64,000 nt of DNA from Dyella_B sp036746095 (GTDB taxonomy: Bacteria > Pseudomonadota > Gammaproteobacteria > Xanthomonadales > Rhodanobacteraceae), in the NCBI RefSeq assembly GCF_036746095.1, contig NZ_DAIOEU010000002.1, forward strand, positions 62,001-126,000, given 5' to 3'. A program made the position numbers and the translations under genes. Under the pieces are notes generated by a model. That model searched no databases. It was not told the DNA's origin and saw only the letters and a list, made by a program, of their open reading frames with translations. The first letter of the stretch is position 1; every line of letters begins with the position of its first letter. This document shows, piece after piece, positions 24,723 to 32,276 of this stretch.

Positions 24723-26462
24723 TCATTTCTCCAACACGTAACACCCAGGCGCTAGCGGCAGTTCACTTTCGCTCGTGCCTGGCAAGCCTATGCGCGGCGG
24801 CGGCGTCGGTGCATCCGAATGCGCGTTCAACCAGCCCACCCACGCCGGCCACCACGAGCCTTCCTTGCGCTCCGCCTGTGATAGCCAGGCATCTGAGGCC
24901 AGCGTGGCGGCGCCGCGCGGGTGCTTCAGCATGCGAAAACGTCGCCCTGGGTGCCCCGGTTCGCTCACAATGCCGGCGTTGTGCCCCCCGCTGGTAAGTA
25001 CGAACGTCACCTCGCCGGTAAACAGGTGATGCACTTTGTAGACCGAATGCCACGGTGCGACGTGATCGGTTTCGGTAGCAACGCAGAACACCGGTGCGGC
25101 GATGTCTTTCAATTCCACCGGCTTGCCATCCACCCGATAGCGCCCTTCGGCCAGATCATTGTCAAGATAGAGACGACGCAGGTATTGCGAATGCATGGTG
25201 GCCGGCATGCGCGTGGCATCGGCGTTCCACGCCAGCAGATCGTTCATGCCGCGGCGCTCGCCGAGCAGGTAATCGTTGATCATGCGCGACCACAACAGAT
25301 CATACGAACGCAGCATCTGGAATGCGCCAGCCATTTGCGTAGCGGTGAGATAACCGGCCTGCCCCATCTGGTCTTCCAGCAGTGAAATCTCGCTTTCATC
25401 CACGAACAGCGCCAACTCTCCCGGTTCGGTGAAATCGGCCTGCGCGGCCAGCAAGGTCATGGATGCCAGGCGGTCGTCGCCCTCGCGTGCCATGGCCGCC
25501 GCCGCAATCGACAGCAACGTACCGCCAAGGCAGTAGCCGACACTGTGCACCCGCTGATGGGGAACCATGGTGTTGACCGCTGCCAATGCGGCGCGTACGC
25601 CAAGGTTCAAATAGTCATCCATGCTCAGACGAGCATCGCCGCGATCCGGGTTCTTCCATGAAATGCAGAACACCGTGTAACCCTGCGCAATCAGATAACG
25701 GACAAGCGAGTTAGCGGGTGACAGGTCGAGTACGTAATACTTCATGATCCATGCGGGCACGATCAGGATCGGTTCCGGACGCACCGTTTGGGTGGTGGGC
25801 GAATACTGGATCAGCTCGATCAGCGTATTGCGCAATACAACGCGTCCGGGCGTCACCGCAACGTCGCGCCCGACCACGAAGCGCTCGCTACCCGGTTCGG
25901 GGGTACCGCTGACGTAGCGCAGCAGGTCTTCCATCCAATTCAATACGCCGCGCATGAGATTGCGGCCGCCTTCTTGCTTGGTGCGTTCGAGCACGACCGG
26001 ATTGGTGAACAGGAAATTGCCTGGCGACAGCACGTCCAGCCATTGGCGCGCGACGAAATCCATCACCGTCTGATGATGCGTGGAAACACCGTGCACACCC
26101 GTCGTGGCGGCATGCCACCAGCGTTGCTGCAACAGAAAGCATTGGTGCAGTACATCGAACGGCCATAACCGCCATGCCGGATCGGCGAAGCGAGAATCGT
26201 TGGCGGGCAGCTCGGCGCAGGGTGCCACCTTGCCGTCGTGCTGCATGGCGCATTTGCACAGGTATGCCTGCAGCTGTTGCGCCTGCGCCAGGCCGAGTTG
26301 CAGCAGGTCGAAACGCTTTCCCGGCGAACGCAGCAGATGCAGCATCCAGTCGGCGAAGGCAAGGTACAGCGATTCCACCGACAGCGATGCGCTCCAGCGT
26401 GCCTGCAAGGCATGCACGGGCGGATCGAGCGTGATGGCAGCGGGTGCCTTCAGTAGGTTCAC
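24723..26462 (-). CDS. phaC: Poly(3-hydroxybutyrate) synthase, class I type
   Basis: About 579 residues. Alpha/beta-hydrolase with the PHA-synthase lipase-like box GYCLGGTLL carrying the nucleophilic Cys, the catalytic Asp in VATETDHVAPWHS and His in SGGHNAGIV. N-terminal PHA-polymerase domain (RRWWH-like QRWWHAATTGVHGVS; LLFTNPVVLERT-like FLFTNPVVLERTKQ). It polymerises hydroxybutyryl-CoA at the granule surface. I chose GTG 26462, preceded by AGAGGA 7 nt away. The open frame reaches 26528, but that start sits on FNR box 9. The box centre is 59.5 nt from the chosen GTG. Confidence 0.93.
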   Translation of the reverse strand: MNLLKAPAAITLDPPVHALQARWSASLSVESLYLAFADWMLHLLRSPGKRFDLLQLGLAQAQQLQAYLCKCAMQHDGKVAPCAELPANDSRFADPAWRLWPFDVLHQCFLLQQRWWHAATTGVHGVSTHHQTVMDFVARQWLDVLSPGNFLFTNPVVLERTKQEGGRNLMRGVLNWMEDLLRYVSGTPEPGSERFVVGRDVAVTPGRVVLRNTLIELIQYSPTTQTVRPEPILIVPAWIMKYYVLDLSPANSLVRYLIAQGYTVFCISWKNPDRGDARLSMDDYLNLGVRAALAAVNTMVPHQRVHSVGYCLGGTLLSIAAAAMAREGDDRLASMTLLAAQADFTEPGELALFVDESEISLLEDQMGQAGYLTATQMAGAFQMLRSYDLLWSRMINDYLLGERRGMNDLLAWNADATRMPATMHSQYLRRLYLDNDLAEGRYRVDGKPVELKDIAAPVFCVATETDHVAPWHSVYKVHHLFTGEVTFVLTSGGHNAGIVSEPGHPGRRFRMLKHPRGAATLASDAWLSQAERKEGSWWPAWVGWLNAHSDAPTPPPRIGLPGTSESELPLAPGCYVLEK

Positions 26463-26514
26463 GGCAACGTCCTCTGTGATGAGACCACGGTGCCATGGGT
26501 GGGAAGGTGGCTCG

Positions 26515-26528
26515 TTGATGCAGGTCAA
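26515..26528. promoter_or_regulatory. FNR-type box 9 (TTGATGCAGGTCAA)
   Basis: Centred 59.5 nt upstream of the phaC GTG start. It overlaps the longest possible reading of the phaC frame, which argues against that longer start. Confidence 0.75.
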
Positions 26529-26575
26529 GCGGGGCGGTGATCGAAGGTCGCGACGATGCTGTTTCAGAGCGGCTC

Positions 26576-26602
26576 GTCATTCCGGCGAAGGGCGGAATGA
26601 CG
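26576..26602. repeat. REP palindrome GTCATTCCGGC type
   Basis: GTCATTCCGGCG-AAG-GGCGGAATGACG, one mismatch in the stem. It sits between the phaC promoter and the end of the exporter operon and probably terminates the latter. Confidence 0.8.
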
Positions 26603-26618
26603 GCCATGGGGTTACGGT

Positions 26619-27761
26619 TCACCCTCTGAAAATATCGAACGGTTCCACCTTCAGCACTTTGCGGATGCTGATATAACTCGACACCGCCGCAATCAAAATC
26701 ACCATCCCCAGCGCCAAACCGAGATTGCCCACCGTGATCAGCGCCGCGTAATCGGGCAGGCGCAAGCGCGCCACGGCGATCATCAACGCGCACAGGCCAG
26801 CGCCGAGGCCGTAGCCGGTGAGGCTGGTGAAGGTGACCTGGAACAGGATCATGTAGGTCAGCTCATACCCCTTGGCGCCAATGGCCTTGAGTGCACCGAA
26901 CTTGTCGAGATTTTCCAGCACGAACGTATAGAACGTCTGCGCGGAGATGGTCAGGCCCACGATGAAGCTGATGATGGTCATCAACATGATGTTGGTGCCG
27001 ACGCCGGTCTGGTATTTATAGAAATTGGCGATGCGCTGTTCGAATTCGTCCTTCGTCAATGCCAGGTAGCCCAGCCTTGCCACCTCGCGCTTGATCGCAG
27101 GGATAGCCTGCGCGTTCATCGGCTCGGCCAGGATGTAGGAAATCGTGAAGCGCGGATTGGGTATGTATTCGGTGGCGCGGCGATAGGTGGTGTAGAGCGT
27201 GGGCACGCCAAATAGCCCGAAGGCGCTGACCTTGGCGATGCCGACGATGACGCCGCGGTGATCGTTGAGCTCAAATTCCGTACCCACGCCGGGTTTGCCG
27301 AGCTTCGGATACTCGGCGTCATTCACCACGATAAAGGCGTTCTCGGCGTAGATGTCCTGGATCTGCCCCTGCTCCAAGGCTGGCCGGCCGACCAGGCTGG
27401 TATCGTCCAGCCCCATCACGGTGACCGCCTGATACGTACCATCCTTCAGCTTGACCTGCGCACCGCCCGAATACAGCGGCACGGCATAACGCACGCCGCG
27501 GATGCTGCGCACGGCGTCGAGCAGATAGTTGGGCATGGGGATGCTGCTGGCCACGGTCTGCACGGAAGGATCCATGATCCACATCGAGGCACCGATGTTG
27601 GTCACGGTGGATGCCGAACGATTCAGAATGCCCGCGAACAGCGAGGTCATTTCTACCATCAGGAACACTGAGAAGGTAATGCCGAGCAACAGCGCAGAAA
27701 ACTTGCCGCGGTCGTTCACCAGCAGCTTGTAGGCGAGCTTGAGGATGCCGGTGTACGTCAT
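26619..27761 (-). CDS. ABC exporter permease, FtsX/DevC type
   Basis: 380 residues. One membrane helix near residue 25 (FSALLLGITFSVFLMVEMTS), a large extracytoplasmic domain, then three helices in the C-terminal third (TIISFIVGLTISAQTFYTFV, YGLGAGLCALMIAVA, LGLALGMVILIAAVSSYISI). This is the MacB/FtsX permease layout without a fused ATPase, closest in style to DevC. Overlaps the outer-membrane factor gene by 4 nt. The order on the minus strand is ATPase, fusion protein, outer-membrane factor, permease: a complete tripartite exporter. Substrate unknown. Confidence 0.88.
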   Translation of the reverse strand: MTYTGILKLAYKLLVNDRGKFSALLLGITFSVFLMVEMTSLFAGILNRSASTVTNIGASMWIMDPSVQTVASSIPMPNYLLDAVRSIRGVRYAVPLYSGGAQVKLKDGTYQAVTVMGLDDTSLVGRPALEQGQIQDIYAENAFIVVNDAEYPKLGKPGVGTEFELNDHRGVIVGIAKVSAFGLFGVPTLYTTYRRATEYIPNPRFTISYILAEPMNAQAIPAIKREVARLGYLALTKDEFEQRIANFYKYQTGVGTNIMLMTIISFIVGLTISAQTFYTFVLENLDKFGALKAIGAKGYELTYMILFQVTFTSLTGYGLGAGLCALMIAVARLRLPDYAALITVGNLGLALGMVILIAAVSSYISIRKVLKVEPFDIFRG

Positions 27762-29227
27762 GGCAGCCGCGCCTTGGCGGAATGATCGGCGGCAAGCCCG
27801 TCATGCCACCAACCGCCGCCAAGCGCGACATACAGCGCGACCGTGTCCTGATAACGCTGGGCCACCGCCTGCACGTACGCAATGTTCGCCTGGCGGTATT
27901 GCGTATCGGCCACCAGCACGTCGACATAATTGGCAAGGCCCGCCGAGTAGTTGGCCTGCACCAGCCGTAACGCCTGCCCGGCGTCGCGGCAGGCTTCATC
28001 ATTGGCCTGCAAGGCTTCTGCGTCGTGCTGCAAGGCTTTCAGTACGTCGGCCACTTGTTGGAACGCTGCAAGCACGGTGCTGCGGTAGGTCTGCAGCGAC
28101 GCCTGGTAGGCATCGCTGGCTGCTTTGCGGTTGAACCAGCGGGTACCGCCCTGAAAGACCGGCTGCTGCACGGAGGCGCCGGCGCCCCAGAATCGTGTTT
28201 TGCCCTGGCCGAGCGAGCTCGTATCGTTCGCGGCCGATCCATCCTCGCCGCTCAGCACGATCGAAGGAAACAACGCCGCCGTCGCCACGCCAATGTTGGC
28301 GCTGGCTTGATGCAAGCGCGCCTCGGCAGCAAGGATATCCGGCCGCTGGCGTACCAGCTCGGACGGCAAGCTGATCGGCAACACCGCGGGAAGCCGCAGT
28401 TCGGCAAAGCGCAGCTCCGGCATGGCACCTTCGCCGGGTGTCTCACCCAGCAAGGTATGCAGCAGGTGGTCGGCCTGATCACGCTTCAATTGCAATGAAG
28501 CAAGCAATGCAAAATTCGACGCGCGTGCGCTGCGCAGCGTCAGCAGATCCGCATAAGCCTCTTCGCCGGCGTGAATGCGCGCTTGGACCAACTCCAATTG
28601 CTGCGTTTGCAGGGAGAGAAGCTGGCGCACCACGGTGATTTCATCCATATACGCCTGCCGCGCCAGCGCGGTATTCACCACGTTGCCGGTCAACGCCAGA
28701 TAGGTGGCCTGCATCGCGTAGCCTTGGCCTTCGGCACCTGCACGCAAGCTTTCGACTGCACGACGTTCGCCACCGAACAGATCCAGCGCGTAGCTGACTG
28801 TCGCGCTCAACGTAAACAAATTGAAAATGCTGCCAATGCCACGCAAACCCTGCGCCGGCGCAATGCGTTGGCGAGCAGCATCAAAACCAACGTCCAGCTG
28901 CGGAAAGAACACACCCTGCCCCGCACGCAGATTGTCCTGGGCTTCCTGCAGGCTGGCCTGAGCCGATTTCAGATCGGGATTGCCGGCCATGGCTTGCGAC
29001 ACCAGCGCGTTGATGGCTGGCGAGCGCAGCCCTTGCCACCAGTTGGCTTTGACGTCGGCGCCGTAGGCGAAGTGCTGGGTTTGGCCAATGGCGGTGGTGA
29101 ATTGCGAAAGATCGCCGTGCGGAAGATAGCGTGCGTTGGGTGGCGCATTAGGACGCTTGAAATCCGGGCCGGCGGCACATGCGCATAAAGCCAAGATCAG
29201 AAACAACACCGCGCATGTGCGAAGCAC
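27758..29227 (-). CDS. Outer-membrane efflux lipoprotein, NodT/TolC family
   Basis: About 489 residues. A lipoprotein-type signal (VLRTCAVLFLILALCACAAG) is followed by the two OEP repeats, with ANWWQGLRSPAINALVSQAM and the second half ending QANIAYVQAVAQRYQDTVAL. It forms the outer-membrane channel of the exporter. I chose GTG 29227 because it starts directly before the signal peptide and has AGAGGG about 10 nt upstream. A GTG at 29272 is possible but would put 15 polar residues before the signal. Confidence 0.88.
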   Translation of the reverse strand: MLRTCAVLFLILALCACAAGPDFKRPNAPPNARYLPHGDLSQFTTAIGQTQHFAYGADVKANWWQGLRSPAINALVSQAMAGNPDLKSAQASLQEAQDNLRAGQGVFFPQLDVGFDAARQRIAPAQGLRGIGSIFNLFTLSATVSYALDLFGGERRAVESLRAGAEGQGYAMQATYLALTGNVVNTALARQAYMDEITVVRQLLSLQTQQLELVQARIHAGEEAYADLLTLRSARASNFALLASLQLKRDQADHLLHTLLGETPGEGAMPELRFAELRLPAVLPISLPSELVRQRPDILAAEARLHQASANIGVATAALFPSIVLSGEDGSAANDTSSLGQGKTRFWGAGASVQQPVFQGGTRWFNRKAASDAYQASLQTYRSTVLAAFQQVADVLKALQHDAEALQANDEACRDAGQALRLVQANYSAGLANYVDVLVADTQYRQANIAYVQAVAQRYQDTVALYVALGGGWWHDGLAADHSAKARLP

Positions 29228-29273
29228 GCGCGGGAATCCCTCTACGAAGATTTGAAGGCCGCTGCCAGTGACG

Positions 29274-30359
29274 CTACTTCTCGCCCACATACACATCTAC
29301 CTGCTGCCCCGGATAAATCATGACGTTGACCGGCTTCCTGAAGCGGAATATCACCGGCAATACGCGCAGATCCACGCGCTCCTGGCGCTGATCCGACAAC
29401 TCGATCTTGGGCGTCACATACGGCTGGATGCGCACGAACTCGAGCGGAATCTTAATGTCCGCGCCGCGCAGCGACATTTGTGCATGGATGGTGCCGCTCA
29501 CCGGCAAACGGCTCACCAGAATTTCGTCGATGAAACAGCGCACGGACAGATAAGCCTGTGGTTCACCCATCACCACCACCGGATCGTAGCCCTGCGTATA
29601 GGTGTCGTAGGCACCTTGAGGGGAAACGTAACTGCCCAGCGCCGTATTGACCGCCAACACCACGCCATCGGCCGACGCACGCAAGGTGAACTTCTGCAGC
29701 AAGGCATTGGACGATTGATAGGCCTGCTCCAGCGCGTTGTATTGGGCTTGCAGGTTGTGGATGTCGTAGACCCAGGCGCCCGCCTTGATCAAGGCGTACT
29801 GGCGGCGCGCGTACTGTAGATTGGCTAGTGCCGCCCGCGTCGCATCACGCGCGCTATCCAAGGCATCCTTGCTGACCGAGCGCGGGTCGATGCGATAGGA
29901 ATGTTGCTGTTTCTCGTAGGCATCGCTGGCAGTTCTCACGCCGGCCTGCGCCTGGTCAACTTGCGCTTCGGCCACGTCCAGCGTTTCCTTGCGCGGTTCG
30001 GCTTGCAGCTCCTGCCATTGCGCCAGCGCGGCTTCAGCCTGGTGTTGCTGTTGCGCCACCGTCGCCCGCTGCACCGAATCGTCCACCAGCGCCAGCGGCT
30101 GCCCGGCTTTGACATGATCACCCTCATGCGCATAGATGCGCACGATGCGTCCGGCTACGTCGGGATAGATGTTGATGTTCTCGCCGCTGCCCTGGTAGCT
30201 CTCCACAATGCCATTGGTGTAGATGCCACTGGCATAAGGGTTGGCAGGCGGACTGAAGACCGGTGGCAACGGCGGCTTTTGCTCGCCGTAGATATAGGCG
30301 CTGAGCAGCGCAAACAGTACGCCGCATCCTGCCATGCCAAAGATGATCTTGTTGTTCAT
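29274..30359 (-). CDS. HlyD/MacA-type membrane fusion protein
   Basis: 361 residues. An N-terminal membrane anchor (IIFGMAGCGVLFALLSAYIY) leads to a lipoyl-like segment (GRIVRIYAHEGDHVKAGQPL), a coiled-coil hairpin of about 120 residues and the second lipoyl half (LRASADGVVLAVNTALGSYV). It bridges the inner-membrane permease and the outer-membrane channel. The ATG at 30359 overlaps the ATPase stop by 4 nt. Confidence 0.92.
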   Translation of the reverse strand: MNNKIIFGMAGCGVLFALLSAYIYGEQKPPLPPVFSPPANPYASGIYTNGIVESYQGSGENINIYPDVAGRIVRIYAHEGDHVKAGQPLALVDDSVQRATVAQQQHQAEAALAQWQELQAEPRKETLDVAEAQVDQAQAGVRTASDAYEKQQHSYRIDPRSVSKDALDSARDATRAALANLQYARRQYALIKAGAWVYDIHNLQAQYNALEQAYQSSNALLQKFTLRASADGVVLAVNTALGSYVSPQGAYDTYTQGYDPVVVMGEPQAYLSVRCFIDEILVSRLPVSGTIHAQMSLRGADIKIPLEFVRIQPYVTPKIELSDQRQERVDLRVLPVIFRFRKPVNVMIYPGQQVDVYVGEK

Positions 30360-31051
30360 GATGCGGCGCTCGCGCGGTCGGTGATGCGTCCGTCTTCCAT
30401 ATGCATCACGCGGTCGGCAAACTCGAAGATGCGCGCGTCGTGTGTAACGATCAGGATGCAACGCTGCGGGTTGAGCACGTGTTCACGCACGAACTGCAAA
30501 ATCATGCGGCCCGTGTCGCCGTCCAGCGAGGCGGTGGGTTCGTCGAGAATCAGCAGTTCCGGATCACCTACCAATGCCCTGGCAATCGCCACGCGCTGCT
30601 GCTCACCGCCGCTGAGTTTAACCGGTGGCAATTCGGCGCGGTTTTTCAAGCCGACGATGTCCAGTGCCTGCACGCCTTTGGCCACGGACGCATCCCAGTC
30701 CTGATGGCGCAACACCAAAGGGATGGCCACGTTCTCAGCAGTGGTAAGACGAGGAAACAAATGGAAATCCTGAAACACGAAGCCAATGGTGTTGAGGCGG
30801 AATTCGGCCAGGTCATCCGCATTCATCTGCCACACATTGGCGCCGTGGACGGTCACTTCTCCAGTTGTAGGCCGCAAAATGCCCGAGATCATGCTGAGCA
30901 GGGTCGTTTTGCCGCTGCCGGAAGGGCCGACAATAAACAGAATTTCGCCGTAGCACGCCTCGAACGTCGCGTCGCGCACGGCGATCGTAACGGCCTCTCC
31001 CTGACCGAAGGATTTGGTGAGCGCATGAGCTTGGATGGCGGCGGCGTTCAT
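30356..31051 (-). CDS. ABC exporter ATP-binding protein, MacB/LolD/DevA type
   Basis: 231 residues. Walker A GPSGSGKTTLLSMI, Q-loop FVFQDFHLFPRLT, ABC signature LSGGEQQRVAIARAL, Walker B ELLILDEPTASLD and switch His in LIVTHD. It powers the exporter encoded directly downstream. The start is uncertain: ATG 31051 is preceded by only weak ribosome-binding sequence and a GTG three codons earlier (31060) is possible. FNR-like box 10 lies only 42.5 nt upstream, which would imply an almost leaderless mRNA. Confidence 0.93.
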   Translation of the reverse strand: MNAAAIQAHALTKSFGQGEAVTIAVRDATFEACYGEILFIVGPSGSGKTTLLSMISGILRPTTGEVTVHGANVWQMNADDLAEFRLNTIGFVFQDFHLFPRLTTAENVAIPLVLRHQDWDASVAKGVQALDIVGLKNRAELPPVKLSGGEQQRVAIARALVGDPELLILDEPTASLDGDTGRMILQFVREHVLNPQRCILIVTHDARIFEFADRVMHMEDGRITDRASAAS

Positions 31052-31086
31052 GGCCGCCACTTTAGGAAATGGCGGCGCAATGGCGG

Positions 31087-31100
31087 TTGAGGAAAATCAA
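31087..31100. promoter_or_regulatory. FNR-like box 10 (TTGAGGAAAATCAA)
   Basis: Matches TTGA-N6-TCAA, but the inner bases are less symmetrical than the others. Centred 42.5 nt from the ATPase ATG, closer than the usual 60-68 nt. Weaker candidate. Confidence 0.45.
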
Positions 31101-31147
31101 GTTGCTCTGCTGTTGGCGCAAGCCCGGCCCGATTGCTACCCATCGGT

Positions 31148-31290
31148 CAAGAATGCCCTGATCCATGCCACGTGCCCGGCATGACGTCCATAAGCCTCGC
31201 GGGGTGTGCTGTGTGGTGCGGGAAGACTGGCCGTGTTGCCAAGCCGCACGGCGCAGCCTGCGGACCTCCCAGACATCACCCCATCATTTT
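31148..31290 (-). repeat. Degenerate copy of the 291-bp MITE-like element
   Basis: Reverse complement resembles 34500-34645: shared blocks include GATGGGGTGA, GCGGCTTG, ACGGCCAGTCTTCC and GGACGTCATGCCGGGC, followed by a worn terminal repeat (GATCAGGGCATTC versus GATCAGAGCATCC). Only the right-hand half is recognisable. It fills the gap between the exporter operon and the two-component genes. Confidence 0.65.
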
Positions 31291-31382
31291 CAATTCAACC
31301 GGTCGGGGCCGGCCCGGTCGGTCCGCATGCCGCGGGTACCCGTCTCGACGATGCGCCAGCGTGCCTTCGCCGCCAGCCCCGT

Positions 31383-31441
31383 GGCCTGCGAACGGACAGG
31401 GCTGGTGACGACGGCGATACTTATTCAGTGTTGCCCTCAAT
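31383..31441 (+). repeat. Half copy of the 161-bp MITE-like element
   Basis: Shares GACAGGGCTGGTGACG and GCGATACTT then TCAGTGTTGCC with the right half of the element at 44301-44461. It lies just upstream of the response-regulator gene, so it may contribute its promoter or leader. Confidence 0.65.
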
Positions 31442-31520
31442 CCATCCCTGTGGCGATGCATGCAGCCATGCACCAGCGTATGCTTCTCGCATCGTCGCAC
31501 ACCCTGGAAAAACTCTTCGG

Positions 31521-32276
31521 ATGCCCTTCTCCTCGAGCCCGACTGCACCGGCTACCCGGCCATCCCACGTGCTGGTGGTGGACGACGATCCGGACATCAC
31601 GCAGATTTTGAGCCGCTATTTCGCCACACACGGATTCCGCGTGAGCATCGCGAGCGACGGCACCCAGTTGCGCCAGGTCATCGGCAGCGAAAACGTCGAC
31701 ATCGTCATGCTCGATCTTGGCCTTCCAGGGGAAGACGGCCTCAGCCTGACGCGCTACCTGCGCGAACATTGGCAAGGCCCGGTCATCATCGTGACCGGGC
31801 GCGGGGAGTCGGTCGACCGCGTGGTGGGACTTGAATTGGGTGCCGACGACTACGTCACCAAACCTTTCGATCTGCGCGAACTATTGGCGCGCGTGCGCAG
31901 CGTCCTGCGGCGCGCCTCCTCTGCGCCGGCGAAACTGGCCTCCGCCGTTGTCGAACATCGGCGTTTTGCGTTCGACGGCTACGTGCTGGATACCCAATCG
32001 CACGGCTTGCTCGGTCCACAAGGTGAAAGCATCGATCTGACCACGGGCGAATTCGCGCTGCTGCGCGTGCTGGTAGAGCATGCCAACAAAGTACTCAGCC
32101 GCGATCAGCTCATGACACACGTACATGGCCGTGACGCTGGCCCCTATGACCGCTCGATCGATGTTCAGATCGGCCGGCTGCGCCGCAAGATCGAACTCGA
32201 TCCGGCGCGTCCGCAACGCATCAAATCGATTCGCGGTGCGGGCTACCTGTTCTCACCCAGCGTACGGCGCCTATGA
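31521..32276 (+). CDS. OmpR-family response regulator
   Basis: 251 residues. Receiver domain with acidic pair VVDDDPD, phosphoacceptor Asp65 in VMLDLGLPG, Thr in VIIVTGRG and Lys in YVTKPFD. The C-terminal winged helix contains FALLRVLVEHANKVLSRDQL and SIDVQIGRLRRKIE. I chose the ATG at 31521 because the receiver begins about 16 residues later; longer readings run into the upstream repeat. Stop overlaps the kinase start by 4 nt. Targets unknown; its position between the exporter and the Crp/Fnr gene suggests it controls part of this island. Confidence 0.93.
   Translation: MPFSSSPTAPATRPSHVLVVDDDPDITQILSRYFATHGFRVSIASDGTQLRQVIGSENVDIVMLDLGLPGEDGLSLTRYLREHWQGPVIIVTGRGESVDRVVGLELGADDYVTKPFDLRELLARVRSVLRRASSAPAKLASAVVEHRRFAFDGYVLDTQSHGLLGPQGESIDLTTGEFALLRVLVEHANKVLSRDQLMTHVHGRDAGPYDRSIDVQIGRLRRKIELDPARPQRIKSIRGAGYLFSPSVRRL

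Noticed and set aside
26463..26528. Longer phaC start at 26528
   Set aside because: That start sits on FNR box 9 and lacks a ribosome-binding site; GTG 26462 has AGAGGA at good distance.
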